A stretch of DNA of 64,000 bases from Brasilonema sp. CT11 (lineage in GTDB: Bacteria > Cyanobacteriota > Cyanobacteriia > Cyanobacteriales > Nostocaceae). The stretch covers positions 62,001 through 126,000 of the forward strand of contig NZ_JABXYX010000003.1 of the NCBI RefSeq assembly GCF_017982655.1. The letters run 5' to 3'. Positions 35,457 to 43,600 of this stretch are shown here, piece after piece. The translations under genes and the position numbers were made by a program. How positions within the stretch are numbered: the first letter of the stretch is position 1; every line of letters begins with the position of its first letter. A model generated the notes under the pieces. It saw only the letters and a program-made list of their open reading frames with translations, was not told the origin of the DNA and did no database searches.

Positions 35457-37022
35457 CTAAACCTCTAAACCACCTTTGTGCAATTTCTGAAATGGATCTA
35501 AGATAAAGTCGATGACACGTCGGCGGCGGATAACCACTTCAGCCGTTGCAGTCTGTCCAGGAGTGAGTTGAATACGTTTGTTGCCATTCTGGATATACTG
35601 CTTATCCAAAGTGATTTTTAACTCAAAATTTTCTACACTCCCTTGAGGTGTTTGGTTAACTTTGGAGTCTGGAGAAATCCAATTGACTTTTCCTGACACG
35701 ATGCCATACTCCTGAAAAGGATAAGCATCAAACTTGGCTTTCACAGGCATACCCGCTTTTAAGAAGCCACTATGCTGATTAGGCATCACAGCCTTGAGTA
35801 CTAAACCACGATTTAATTGTGCAATTTCAGCAACTCTCTGACCTGGTTGTAGTACCGCTCCAGGCTTGGTAGTCGGGAATTCAAAGATCACACCATCAAC
35901 GGGCGATCGCACCACTCGTTGCTGCAGTTGAATCTTGTAAGATATCATCTGGCTTCCTGTTTGGGCAATTTCAGAGTGTAGGGAGTTGATTTGTGATTGC
36001 AGTTGTTTAAGTTCTTCTTCAGTTTTGAGTTGTGCAAGTTCACCTGTATGAACCAGGCTTTGATAATTGCGTTGTTCTTCTTTGAAACGGAGTTCGGCTT
36101 GCTCGATTTGTGATCTCGCTTGCTGAATCGTCCTTTGATAACTGCTTTGTTGCTCTTTTAAGCTGGACTGAGCTTGAGCAATATCAGACTGAGCTTGTAC
36201 AAGGTGTTCGTAGTTTTCCTTTGCGGACTGTTGGATTTCCTCAAAACGCTCTTGTGGCATAACACCATCTTGATAGGCTTTTTTATAGCGTGGGACTTTT
36301 TCTTGAGAGGCTTGAAAACGAACTTCTGCTAATTTATAAGCTGCCTTAGTAGAATCAACAGCTTGCTGCACCTGGTCTACTTTCGCCAGTTTTTCCTCAT
36401 TCTGTAAGTTATAGACGGCTTTGAGAGCATCTAAATTTTGTCGCGCCTGGTCCACTTGGGACTGCTTTGCTAAGAGTTGAGCTTGGTTTTGTTGTTGCTG
36501 AGTTTGCACAGAAAGCGTCAATTGATTTTTGACTACCTGTAAGCTTTCTCGGCGATTTTTTAGTCCGTCCAACTTTGTTTCAACCTGCTTGAATTCAGTT
36601 TTGAGAACCTGTGAGTCCAGTTCCAGTAAAACCTGACCTGATTTTACGGTGTCGCCTTCTTTGACGTTGACAGCAGTCACACTTCCACCCACTGGACTAT
36701 CTAATTTTTGGGTTGCACCTTTGGGTTCAAGACGTCCTCTAGCACTTTCTGTCTCATCCACCTTTGAGAAGATCGCCCAAGGTAAAACAGTAATTGCAAA
36801 GACTAATAACAAGTACAGCGAAGAACGTGTCCAGGCTCTAGGTAAAGCATCTAACAGTTCTTCTGTTCCGAAATACCAATTTTCTTGTGCTTGATCTATT
36901 GGTTCTGTTTGATCTGTTGACTCAATAGATTCGGATACTTCTTCCGAAGGAATGTAGCTTTTATGCTTATCCGACTCCAGTTTGGTAAGTGGAGGTGGAT
37001 GATGACGAGGTGTATTTGCCAT
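35457..37022 (-). CDS. HlyD-family membrane fusion protein (521 aa)
   Basis: Periplasmic adaptor subunit of a type I secretion or C39-peptidase exporter. One transmembrane helix (about residues 68-88, LYLLLVFAITVLPWAIF) is followed by a lipoyl-like half (GSVTAVNVKEGDTVKSGQVL), a long coiled coil (about residues 140-365), the second lipoyl half (VRSPVDGVIFEFPTTKPGAV) and a beta-barrel. It ends with a helix of the form DFILDPFQKL. The ATG at 37022 is chosen over a TTG 24 bases upstream. The partner ABC transporter is not in the window, so it must be encoded elsewhere if the system works. Confidence 0.9.
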   Translation of the reverse strand: MANTPRHHPPPLTKLESDKHKSYIPSEEVSESIESTDQTEPIDQAQENWYFGTEELLDALPRAWTRSSLYLLLVFAITVLPWAIFSKVDETESARGRLEPKGATQKLDSPVGGSVTAVNVKEGDTVKSGQVLLELDSQVLKTEFKQVETKLDGLKNRRESLQVVKNQLTLSVQTQQQQNQAQLLAKQSQVDQARQNLDALKAVYNLQNEEKLAKVDQVQQAVDSTKAAYKLAEVRFQASQEKVPRYKKAYQDGVMPQERFEEIQQSAKENYEHLVQAQSDIAQAQSSLKEQQSSYQRTIQQARSQIEQAELRFKEEQRNYQSLVHTGELAQLKTEEELKQLQSQINSLHSEIAQTGSQMISYKIQLQQRVVRSPVDGVIFEFPTTKPGAVLQPGQRVAEIAQLNRGLVLKAVMPNQHSGFLKAGMPVKAKFDAYPFQEYGIVSGKVNWISPDSKVNQTPQGSVENFELKITLDKQYIQNGNKRIQLTPGQTATAEVVIRRRRVIDFILDPFQKLHKGGLEV

Positions 37023-37968
37023 AGTTTTCGGCTTTAAGTTCGTCAAATCAATGTTGTGGAAACAAGTTGGCTTCTGGTTTGCAGAAGCCTGTATGTATGG
37101 TTGTGGTTAAGTTCTTGGCGCTATCTACACAGTCTGAGTTTGCCACGAAGAACTATATATATTGATATGCTGCAATAGTGTCTGTTGTTTAACAAAAACA
37201 CTTTGTGAATACTGGTTCCAGGATTTATGCCTGTGCAAGACACCCGAATTTTAGTTTTTATTATAAAATATCTTACCCCAAAGCTGGGGCTATTTGTTGA
37301 CACAGCTGCTAGTGCGAAAATTCTGATGACATTTCCTTTCCTCCGCCACAAAAATCAGTCTTTTGTCTGAACTAGTGGTTCACAATTACGAACTTTGGCG
37401 TGTTGCTTGCAGAAAAAATCTTAATTATCAGCTTTGGTTCAAAGCAGGGTGTTCTCCGGACTCAGCTTCTGTGTGCTTGCATTGCTTACCTAAATCTGGT
37501 AATTTTAGGTTGGTCGAGAGTAGACTCTGGTTGAATCACTCGTTGCTCATCCCAATATATGTGCTTAGAAAATCTATTATCTAAGCTTGCCAGAGCTTGC
37601 CGTTGAATTGTCCGGTGTAATATAGCATTTTTAGCTGCACCCTATTGTTTTCAATTTTACAAAAAGAAAAATAATTTTAAAAAGAAAATTCTGGAAAATT
37701 CTCAGAACAACTTTTATCTTAAGAAAAAAATATAATACTTCATTAAAAAACCACAACTTATTCAGTTTAATCAGGCTTTGACTCTAGATAGGCTGCATGT
37801 AACAAAAGCTCCTTCCTGGGAGGGAGTCATAGTTACTATTACTATCATATAGTGTCGTTACTGTTACGAATGAAATCTCAGTAAAATTCTAACACCTAAG
37901 GATTTGATTAAGTAACAGACGAAACAATAAACTGTTTTAAGTCTGGTATTTGAGCAAGGAATAATGTT
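37023..37968. other. Long intergenic region, no gene seen
   Basis: About 950 bases between hlyD and the CsbD gene on the opposite strand. I see no ABC transporter fragment, RNA gene or credible ORF. The short open frames in it have no family features or ribosome binding sites. Promoters for hlyD and csbD are expected. Confidence 0.5.
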
Positions 37969-38172
37969 ATGGGTTTAGAAAACCGAATCAAAGCAACAGC
38001 TAAGAACATTGAGGGCAATATTCAAGAAGTTGTAGGTGACATAACTGGCAATACACAAAACCAAGTGGAGGGGAAAGCTAAGCAAGCTGAGGCGCACGTT
38101 CGTCACGTGGTTGAAAACGTGAAAGATAAACTTGAACAAATGAAAAATACACTCAGCAAAGGGTTTGAATAA
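37969..38172 (+). CDS. CsbD-like stress protein (67 aa)
   Basis: Small hydrophilic, helical protein of the CsbD family. The pattern MGLENRIKATAKNIEGNIQE, then VVGDITGNTQNQVEGKAKQAEA, is typical. CsbD members are induced by general stress in many bacteria; their molecular role is unclear. A perfect 32-bp palindrome follows 72 bases after the stop. It is probably monocistronic. Confidence 0.9.
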   Translation: MGLENRIKATAKNIEGNIQEVVGDITGNTQNQVEGKAKQAEAHVRHVVENVKDKLEQMKNTLSKGFE

Positions 38173-38244
38173 TTAAAATACTCAGGCTAAAACAGTAGAG
38201 TCTAAGAGTGTTCCAGCCATAATCTATTGCTGTTATAAAATACA

Positions 38245-38276
38245 CTCTCACCAACACATGCATGTGTTGGTGAGAG
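38245..38276. terminator. Perfect 32-bp palindrome without spacer
   Basis: CTCTCACCAACACATG is followed directly by its exact reverse complement. It lies downstream of the CsbD gene and upstream of the PRC-barrel pair. Transcribed, it would form a long stem. Weak T-richness (GATTTTTTA) follows about 14 bases later. It may be a terminator or a protein-binding palindrome. Confidence 0.5.
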
Positions 38277-38410
38277 ATATTGTGGTTGATTTTTTATACA
38301 GGCCATTCGATGCTTTGAATCGGTTGAATTGGAGTTGTCATAACTCACTGAGTTTTTCTTACGTGGATAGTTATTTTGTGATCTGAATTTTGGAGCAAAG
38401 GAGCCATGTC

Positions 38411-38638
38411 ATGCCAAGACTAGTGGGTCGGCGTTCTAACGCTAGTTTATACGTCCTATCTGTTTTTATTGTTGCGATCGCAATAGTAGGAGTACTTCAG
38501 TACTCTGGTGTCATTAATATTCAGAACTTGGTTGAGCAGACGAAAGTCAGGTTTCACAAGAGTAGCCTGCCGAATACGTTTGGTATTGCTAATTTACATG
38601 ATAAACAAATAAGTGCCAAGAGGTTTGAAGATGCGTAA
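38411..38638 (+). CDS. Small single-helix membrane protein (75 aa)
   Basis: Unrecognised small protein with a basic N-terminus (MPRLVGRRSN), one transmembrane helix (about residues 12-32, LYVLSVFIVAIAIVGVLQYS) and a 40-residue soluble tail. The ATG at 38411 has AAAGGAG 8 bases upstream. Its end overlaps the start of the PRC-barrel gene by 8 bases, so the two are translationally coupled and probably act together at the membrane. Confidence 0.7.
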   Translation: MPRLVGRRSNASLYVLSVFIVAIAIVGVLQYSGVINIQNLVEQTKVRFHKSSLPNTFGIANLHDKQISAKRFEDA

Positions 38639-40463
38639 AGGAATCGATTTAATCGGTAAAGCCGTCATTACATACGACACCGGAGAACAAATTGAGCGGG
38701 TTCAAGATCTAATTTTCGATCAAGACAGCCATTCGCTTCTGGGACTAGTTGTGGATGAGGGAGGATTCTTTCGTGCTACCCGCGTCATTCCATTTTCCAG
38801 TATACAGGCAATTGGTCCGAATGCAGTCGTTGTACCATCCAAAAAGGCGATTGTGAAACTCAGGGCTGTGCCTGAAATCAGGGCGATAATGAAGCGCAAT
38901 AACGTGCTTAAGACTACCCGGATTTTCACAGTCAATGGGCGCGACCTAGGTACTATGGTTGATCTTTACTTTGACGAGCAGACAGGCTCTGTTGAAGGCT
39001 ACGAAGTATCTGGCGGTTTGTTTGCCGATGCCTACTCTGGTCGCTCGTTTGTTCCTGCTCCTCAAACCCTGAAAATCGGTGAAGATGTGGCATTCGTACC
39101 AGTAGAAACAGCCGAATCGATGCAGGAGCAAGTTGGCGGTATTAAGGGGGCTGTTCAGGCTGCTGGTGATAGCTTGCAAGTCACGACTGCTATAGCTGGT
39201 CAGAAGCTTCAGGAAGCGACTCAGACTGCAACAGAAAAATTGCAAGAAACAACAGAGGCTGTTGGTAAGCGACTACAAGATGTTAATCAGGCAACTGTTA
39301 GCTCTATTACCAATGCGATTGTTGATCCGGCTGCACAGAAAGCCTTCGTGCTTGGTAAAGTTGCAGAACAAAATGTGGTTGCTGCGGATGGAACACTATT
39401 AGTTATGCAGGGACAGGGAGTTACCTTCTTGATTGCACATGAGGCTGAGCGCCTTGGTATGCTTGATCAACTCTACCGGGCAACAGGAGGCCCTGTTGTC
39501 GGGGAGTTAAACCGCAAGATACAACAGACAGCCAACACAACCAGCGCACAATTCCAAGAAATTGTAGACACTACCAGTCAAAAGTTACAACAGGGTACTG
39601 GCGTTGCGAATGAAAAACTACGAGAAATGACTCGTACCGCCGCTGCTAAGTTAACAAATGCAGTGGTTGATCCAGAAGAGCAGAAGGCACTTATCATTGA
39701 CAGAGTAGTTGAGTGCGATGTTATTGCACCAGATGGAACGTTGCTGATTGCTCAAGGTCAGTTAGTCACGTTAGAGATTGCTGATGAAGCTGAACGTCAA
39801 GGTGTGCTGGATCAACTGTTTCGCGCAGCAGGAGGTAGCTTATCAACCGAGTTGAGCAACTTAACAAATAACTTCCTTGCAGGTCATGTGGTTGAACAAG
39901 CGTTAGGTCGGCGTGTACATCATATCGTTCAGACTAATGAAGCATTAGTCGTGGCTGCGCCGGGACAAATTGTCACGCCGGAAGTGATAAAACGGGCGCA
40001 GACTTATCAACTTGAGCAGGCTTTACTCAATGCTGTTGGTTTAACCTCAACTGAAGCCGCTTATGCCAATGCCAACAAAACATTTGCAGAGGCGAGTGAT
40101 CTCGTCGTGGATGGTGTCATTCAAATACGGGACAATGCAAGTACTCTGTTAGTAGTGCTCAAAGAAAGGTTTGAATATTTACGTAAACATGCACTTCAAG
40201 TCCTAGAAGAACAACGGATCAAGCAAGCCTTGGGACGTCCAGTGAATCGAATTATCCTTGACCACAAGGATAACATCATTCTCAGTCCTGGTGATGTCAT
40301 CACTCATCGTGCGATTGAACTTGCTCGTCAAGCTGATGTACTTGATATCTTATTTAGTTCTGTATGGAAGACTCCTGAACTTCCAGCTACCGTACTATTG
40401 AACTCATCGCCAAAGGCTGAGGTCAAAACAATTCAAAATTCAAAATTCAAACTTCAAAATTAA
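38631..40463 (+). CDS. PRC-barrel protein with internal repeats (610 aa)
   Basis: Two N-terminal PRC-barrel domains (about residues 1-78 and 85-165: [40 protein letters not shown]) are followed by helical, Thr/Gln/Glu-rich spacers and about four copies of a 60-residue module. The clearest two read [20 protein letters not shown] and [20 protein letters not shown], each leading to a DGTLL...GQ.VT....A.EAER.G.LDQL pattern. PRC-barrels mediate protein interactions and RNA/photosynthetic-complex assembly elsewhere. The function here is unknown. The last residues ([11 protein letters not shown]) are encoded by an AATTCAAA-type tandem repeat. Confidence 0.8.
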   Translation: MRKGIDLIGKAVITYDTGEQIERVQDLIFDQDSHSLLGLVVDEGGFFRATRVIPFSSIQAIGPNAVVVPSKKAIVKLRAVPEIRAIMKRNNVLKTTRIFTVNGRDLGTMVDLYFDEQTGSVEGYEVSGGLFADAYSGRSFVPAPQTLKIGEDVAFVPVETAESMQEQVGGIKGAVQAAGDSLQVTTAIAGQKLQEATQTATEKLQETTEAVGKRLQDVNQATVSSITNAIVDPAAQKAFVLGKVAEQNVVAADGTLLVMQGQGVTFLIAHEAERLGMLDQLYRATGGPVVGELNRKIQQTANTTSAQFQEIVDTTSQKLQQGTGVANEKLREMTRTAAAKLTNAVVDPEEQKALIIDRVVECDVIAPDGTLLIAQGQLVTLEIADEAERQGVLDQLFRAAGGSLSTELSNLTNNFLAGHVVEQALGRRVHHIVQTNEALVVAAPGQIVTPEVIKRAQTYQLEQALLNAVGLTSTEAAYANANKTFAEASDLVVDGVIQIRDNASTLLVVLKERFEYLRKHALQVLEEQRIKQALGRPVNRIILDHKDNIILSPGDVITHRAIELARQADVLDILFSSVWKTPELPATVLLNSSPKAEVKTIQNSKFKLQN

Positions 40464-40653
40464 GAATCCGCATCGATTGGAGTTTAGACTAAATTCTATT
40501 TCTTAGGCTACAACCCTTGTATAGCAAGCATTTTAGATATCGGAATCATAAAACGGTTATAAATTGGGAAAGGCAGTCTGGATATGAGTTTAGCGGTTTT
40601 AGAGCCAAAATTAGTCTAAACTCCAACATCGATTTGGGGGCTTGAAACATTCA

Positions 40654-40680
40654 GTAGGGTGGGCATAATGCCCACCCTAC
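40654..40680. terminator. Hairpin between convergent genes
   Basis: GTAGGGTGGGCA (40654-40665) pairs exactly with TGCCCACCCTAC (40669-40680) with a 3-base loop, followed by TTTTATTT. It lies between the PRC-barrel gene and the convergent exported protein. Bidirectional terminator, also a known style of cyanobacterial dispersed palindrome; a related 45045-45115 arrangement is nearby. Confidence 0.65.
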
Positions 40681-40688
40681 ACTTTTAT

Positions 40689-41492
40689 TTAATTTTTAAG
40701 CCTTCCGTTGATTTTGGGATCTAATACCAGTTGTGAACCGGATTCGTTGAGATGGTATGTCCAAGATTGTCTGCCAACTCGGATAACAACTTCCCAGCCT
40801 TTAATGGGGTTATATTCTTTGGTGCAAATTTCGCCAAATTTGAATTCGCAGGGATTACCAAAGGTTTTGGGTGTGGCTTTGCTAACTTTTAGGTTAGAAG
40901 TTGGTATTCTCGAACGCTTGGAGGCATCCCGTAAAATTCTATCTTCGATTTCTTTTGGGAGTGCACTTGATTGTGATGTAATCACTTTTGGATCTAATAC
41001 CAGTTGTGAGTCGGATTCGTTAACGTGGTAAGTCCAAGAATTATCTCCCACGCGAACAACCACTTCCCAACCTTTTATAGGGTTGAATTCCCTGGTACAC
41101 ACTTCTCCAAATTTGAAGATGCAAGGATTGCTGAAGGTTTTTGCTGTAGCTTCGGTAATTTGTAATTCACGAATTGGTACGCCGGAACGTTTGGATGCAT
41201 CCTGCAGAATTCGATTTTCTATCCGTTTTGGCAGATCGTTTGAGTTCTGGTTTGTGGTTTGGGATATTTGAATGGTACTGTAGCTTGAGTTCTGGTTTGT
41301 AGTTTGGGATATTTGAACGCTGCTATAACTGCTCTGTATCTGCTCGTCTTCCCCAGAAGCAGCAGCAGGATAGTTTCCAACCACTCCGAGTCCACTTGAG
41401 AACAGACTCGTTAAGGTTAAAGTCAACAAAATTCCTTTGGGGGACTTGAGAGTTTTGCTAAGTGCAGGATATAGTTTGTTTATATATTTCAT
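40689..41492 (-). CDS. Exported protein with two tandem domains (267 aa)
   Basis: Unrecognised periplasmic or secreted protein. It has a signal peptide (residues 1-46, ending near YPAAASG), a 15-residue duplicated linker (SYSSVQISQTTNQNS repeated with small changes), then two copies of an approximately 85-residue domain. Each has the pattern LPK.IE.RIL.DASKRS, NPC.FKFGE.CT.E.NPIKGWEVV and SWTYH.NES.SQLVLDPK, with a conserved Cys pair that could form a disulfide. The ATG at 41492 has AAGGTG upstream and is preferred to a TTG at 41516. Confidence 0.8.
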   Translation of the reverse strand: MKYINKLYPALSKTLKSPKGILLTLTLTSLFSSGLGVVGNYPAAASGEDEQIQSSYSSVQISQTTNQNSSYSTIQISQTTNQNSNDLPKRIENRILQDASKRSGVPIRELQITEATAKTFSNPCIFKFGEVCTREFNPIKGWEVVVRVGDNSWTYHVNESDSQLVLDPKVITSQSSALPKEIEDRILRDASKRSRIPTSNLKVSKATPKTFGNPCEFKFGEICTKEYNPIKGWEVVIRVGRQSWTYHLNESGSQLVLDPKINGRLKN

Positions 41493-42032
41493 AGAACACC
41501 TTGAAGATTGAATCAATCAAATCGCGACTGAGGCTAATGCCCCAAGCGCGGTTTTTGTCTGTTTTGCTTTCGCTCTATAATCACAGACTACAAACTCAAG
41601 TTTCAAAGTTTCGGCTTATGTGCCGGATTAGCAACTGGTTGTCATCAAATTCCCTATGAACTTGGGCTAAATTTTTATCCGAACCGTATTAAGACAGTAG
41701 CCACAAAAGTCGGTTTGTCTAGGAAGCAATTGTGCTGTACCGAACCGAAGTCTCTGCCGCATTCTTTTTTATACTGTATAATTTATAACAAAATACATGC
41801 AAATAAAGTTTTGTATTATGGAAGACAAATGATAAAAATTATCTATTCTTATAGTGGTACAACTAGATATAAGAAAATCGTCGCTATGGCGACATTTTCC
41901 TAGTAAAATACCAGTTAAGCTACCAGTTAAGCTTAAAATTACTGGTGTATGGGCTTAAAAGTATTAGTATTATCTATATTAGTTGGTAATAACTTGCATT
42001 TGTTCTTAAGTTCAGTTACATTCAAGATCAAT

Positions 42033-42078
42033 ACCAAGTTTAAGTTCTTGATCTTTTCATCAAGAACTTAAACTTGGT
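42033..42078. promoter_or_regulatory. Perfect 20-bp hairpin just upstream of DADGSD peptide gene
   Basis: A 20-bp perfect inverted repeat (42033-42052 with 42059-42078) around the 6-base loop CTTTTC ends 32 bases before the peptide start codon. It could terminate upstream transcription, act as an operator, or form a stable 5' UTR structure. It is among the longest perfect stems in the window. Confidence 0.6.
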
Positions 42079-42110
42079 GAATACCTGAGTAAGACATTCG
42101 GAGAGGAAAC

Positions 42111-42284
42111 ATGTTAAATCAATTTGAAAAAAATGCTCAAAAGCATTTCCGTTCCAGCAAAATTCAAGTTGAAATCAAAGAATTGGCTCAGCCACTCAGT
42201 AAAAATACTACCGCTCAGTTAAATACTGATGCTGATGGCAGTGACTTAAATACTGATGCTGATGGAAGTGATTTGAGCAGCTAA
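42111..42284 (+). CDS. Candidate RiPP precursor with LNTDADGSD repeats (57 aa)
   Basis: A 57-codon gene with GAGAGGAAAC as ribosome binding site. The N-terminal part is basic (NAQKHFRSSK), then IQVEIKELAQPLSKNTTAQ, a plausible recognition leader. The C-terminal part is two exact nine-residue repeats, LNTDADGSD LNTDADGSD, then LSS, giving six Asp in the repeat pair. It has no Cys and no double-Gly site. It sits 124 bases before a cupin_4/JmjC-type oxygenase gene and a sucrase-ferredoxin gene on the same strand. The repeated acidic core next to an oxygenase suggests a ribosomally made, post-translationally hydroxylated peptide (inference). Confidence 0.7.
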   Translation: MLNQFEKNAQKHFRSSKIQVEIKELAQPLSKNTTAQLNTDADGSDLNTDADGSDLSS

Positions 42285-42319
42285 TAGTTGCTAATTATCC
42301 CATTACATTTAAACGCTAA

Positions 42320-42376
42320 GGAGTAGGTGCAATCATACCCCTACTCCAATTTATAATTGGTTTTCATTATTTTTTT
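42320..42376 (+). terminator. Attenuator-like hairpin between peptide and oxygenase genes
   Basis: GGAGTAGG (42320-42327) pairs with CCTACTCC (42340-42347), followed after a short gap by the T-rich ATTATTTTTTT ending at 42376. A partial terminator here would give more peptide mRNA than enzyme mRNA, as in many RiPP operons (inference). Confidence 0.45.
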
Positions 42377-42408
42377 GTAAATTTATTGAGAAAGATTATA
42401 AATTAATC

Positions 42409-43560
42409 ATGTTTAGAGATATACTAAAGCCATATACTGTTGAAGAGTTTTTCAAAAAGAATTGGACAAGCGAAGCAGTGTTTATCTCTAGTGGAGACCA
42501 AACGAAATTTGCTAACTTGTTTTCTTGGGAAAAACTCACATATCTTTTGAACTTTCATCAGTTCAAATACCCTGACCTCCGTTTAGCATTAGATGAAAAA
42601 GTCTTGGATGAAAGTGCAAATGCTAATATCATCCAGCGATGCCAAGAAGGTGCAACTCTAATCCTCAACGGAGTACATAAGCTAATTCCAGAACTGGGTA
42701 CTTTCGCCTCGCAAATCAAATATGATTTGGGGTGTGGCGTACAAGTAAACGCCTATTGTTCCTGGCCCAACAGACAGGGTTTTTCTTCACACTATGACAC
42801 CCATGAAGTCTTTATATTACAAATAGATGGTACAAAGCAATGGTATGTATTTCGTGACACTATAAAGTATCCTTTAGCGGAACAGAAATCATCTTCTTTC
42901 TCGCCTCCAGAAGAAGAAGCTTATTTAATTTGCACTCTTAAACCGGGAGATGTTCTTTATATTCCTCGCGGTCATTGGCACTATGCAGTTGCTGTTGATC
43001 AACCATCACTGCATTTGACTTTAGGGGTGCATTGCAAAACAGGTGTTGATTTTCTGGAATGGTTAGTGAACGAACTGCGTCAGCAGGAAGAGTGGCGCAA
43101 AAGTCTGCCATTACGTGTAGAGACAGCGCCTGCACAGAGCTATGTAGATAGCTTAATTGAAAAATTAAGTAAACATATTGCTCATAACAATCTTTCTGAT
43201 GATTATATCAGTTATATCGAAAGCTTCGACAAAGCGATCGCTCGCTACTCTTTACCTTATCAAGCTGGATTTAATATCTTTGAACAAGGGACACAAACCA
43301 AGTTCAAAAGCGCCAAGTTTCAGCGATTTAGAATTACCGAACTGCCAGATGGCAGTGGCTACAAAATTGTTGTAGCTGGAAAAGAAGTATCTCTAAAAGG
43401 GGTACCTCTCTCTCTTGTGGATAATTTATTCACGGGAGAAATATTTACAGGGAATGATGTGCTCAATTGGTTACCAGATTATGATTGGGAAATTGATATT
43501 GTTCCTCTTTTATCTAGCCTGGTCACTGAAGGCATCATTTTTGTTCATACCTCTACGTAA
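42409..43560 (+). CDS. Cupin_4/JmjC-like 2-oxoglutarate oxygenase (383 aa)
   Basis: Predicted Fe(II)/2-oxoglutarate-dependent hydroxylase of the ROX family (cupin_4, as in YcfD, MINA53 and NO66), which hydroxylates protein side chains. The HxD motif is H128-Y-D130 in SSHYDTHEVFILQIDGTKQW, and the distal histidine is H191 in YIPRGHWHYA. The 2OG-contacting segment LQIDGTKQWYVF is typical. Residues 230-383 form the helical and winged-helix region of this family. It is located between the Asp-repeat peptide gene and a sucrase-ferredoxin gene. The likely substrate is the adjacent peptide, based on context only. Confidence 0.85.
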   Translation: MFRDILKPYTVEEFFKKNWTSEAVFISSGDQTKFANLFSWEKLTYLLNFHQFKYPDLRLALDEKVLDESANANIIQRCQEGATLILNGVHKLIPELGTFASQIKYDLGCGVQVNAYCSWPNRQGFSSHYDTHEVFILQIDGTKQWYVFRDTIKYPLAEQKSSSFSPPEEEAYLICTLKPGDVLYIPRGHWHYAVAVDQPSLHLTLGVHCKTGVDFLEWLVNELRQQEEWRKSLPLRVETAPAQSYVDSLIEKLSKHIAHNNLSDDYISYIESFDKAIARYSLPYQAGFNIFEQGTQTKFKSAKFQRFRITELPDGSGYKIVVAGKEVSLKGVPLSLVDNLFTGEIFTGNDVLNWLPDYDWEIDIVPLLSSLVTEGIIFVHTST

Positions 43561-43600
43561 TATCCTCATTCATCTCAAAAAAACACTTACTACGACATAA

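Noticed and set aside
37023-37968. Expected C39-peptidase ABC transporter next to hlyD
   Set aside because: I read both strands of this gap and saw no Walker motifs or membrane-domain fragments, so the transporter is absent from the window rather than decayed here.
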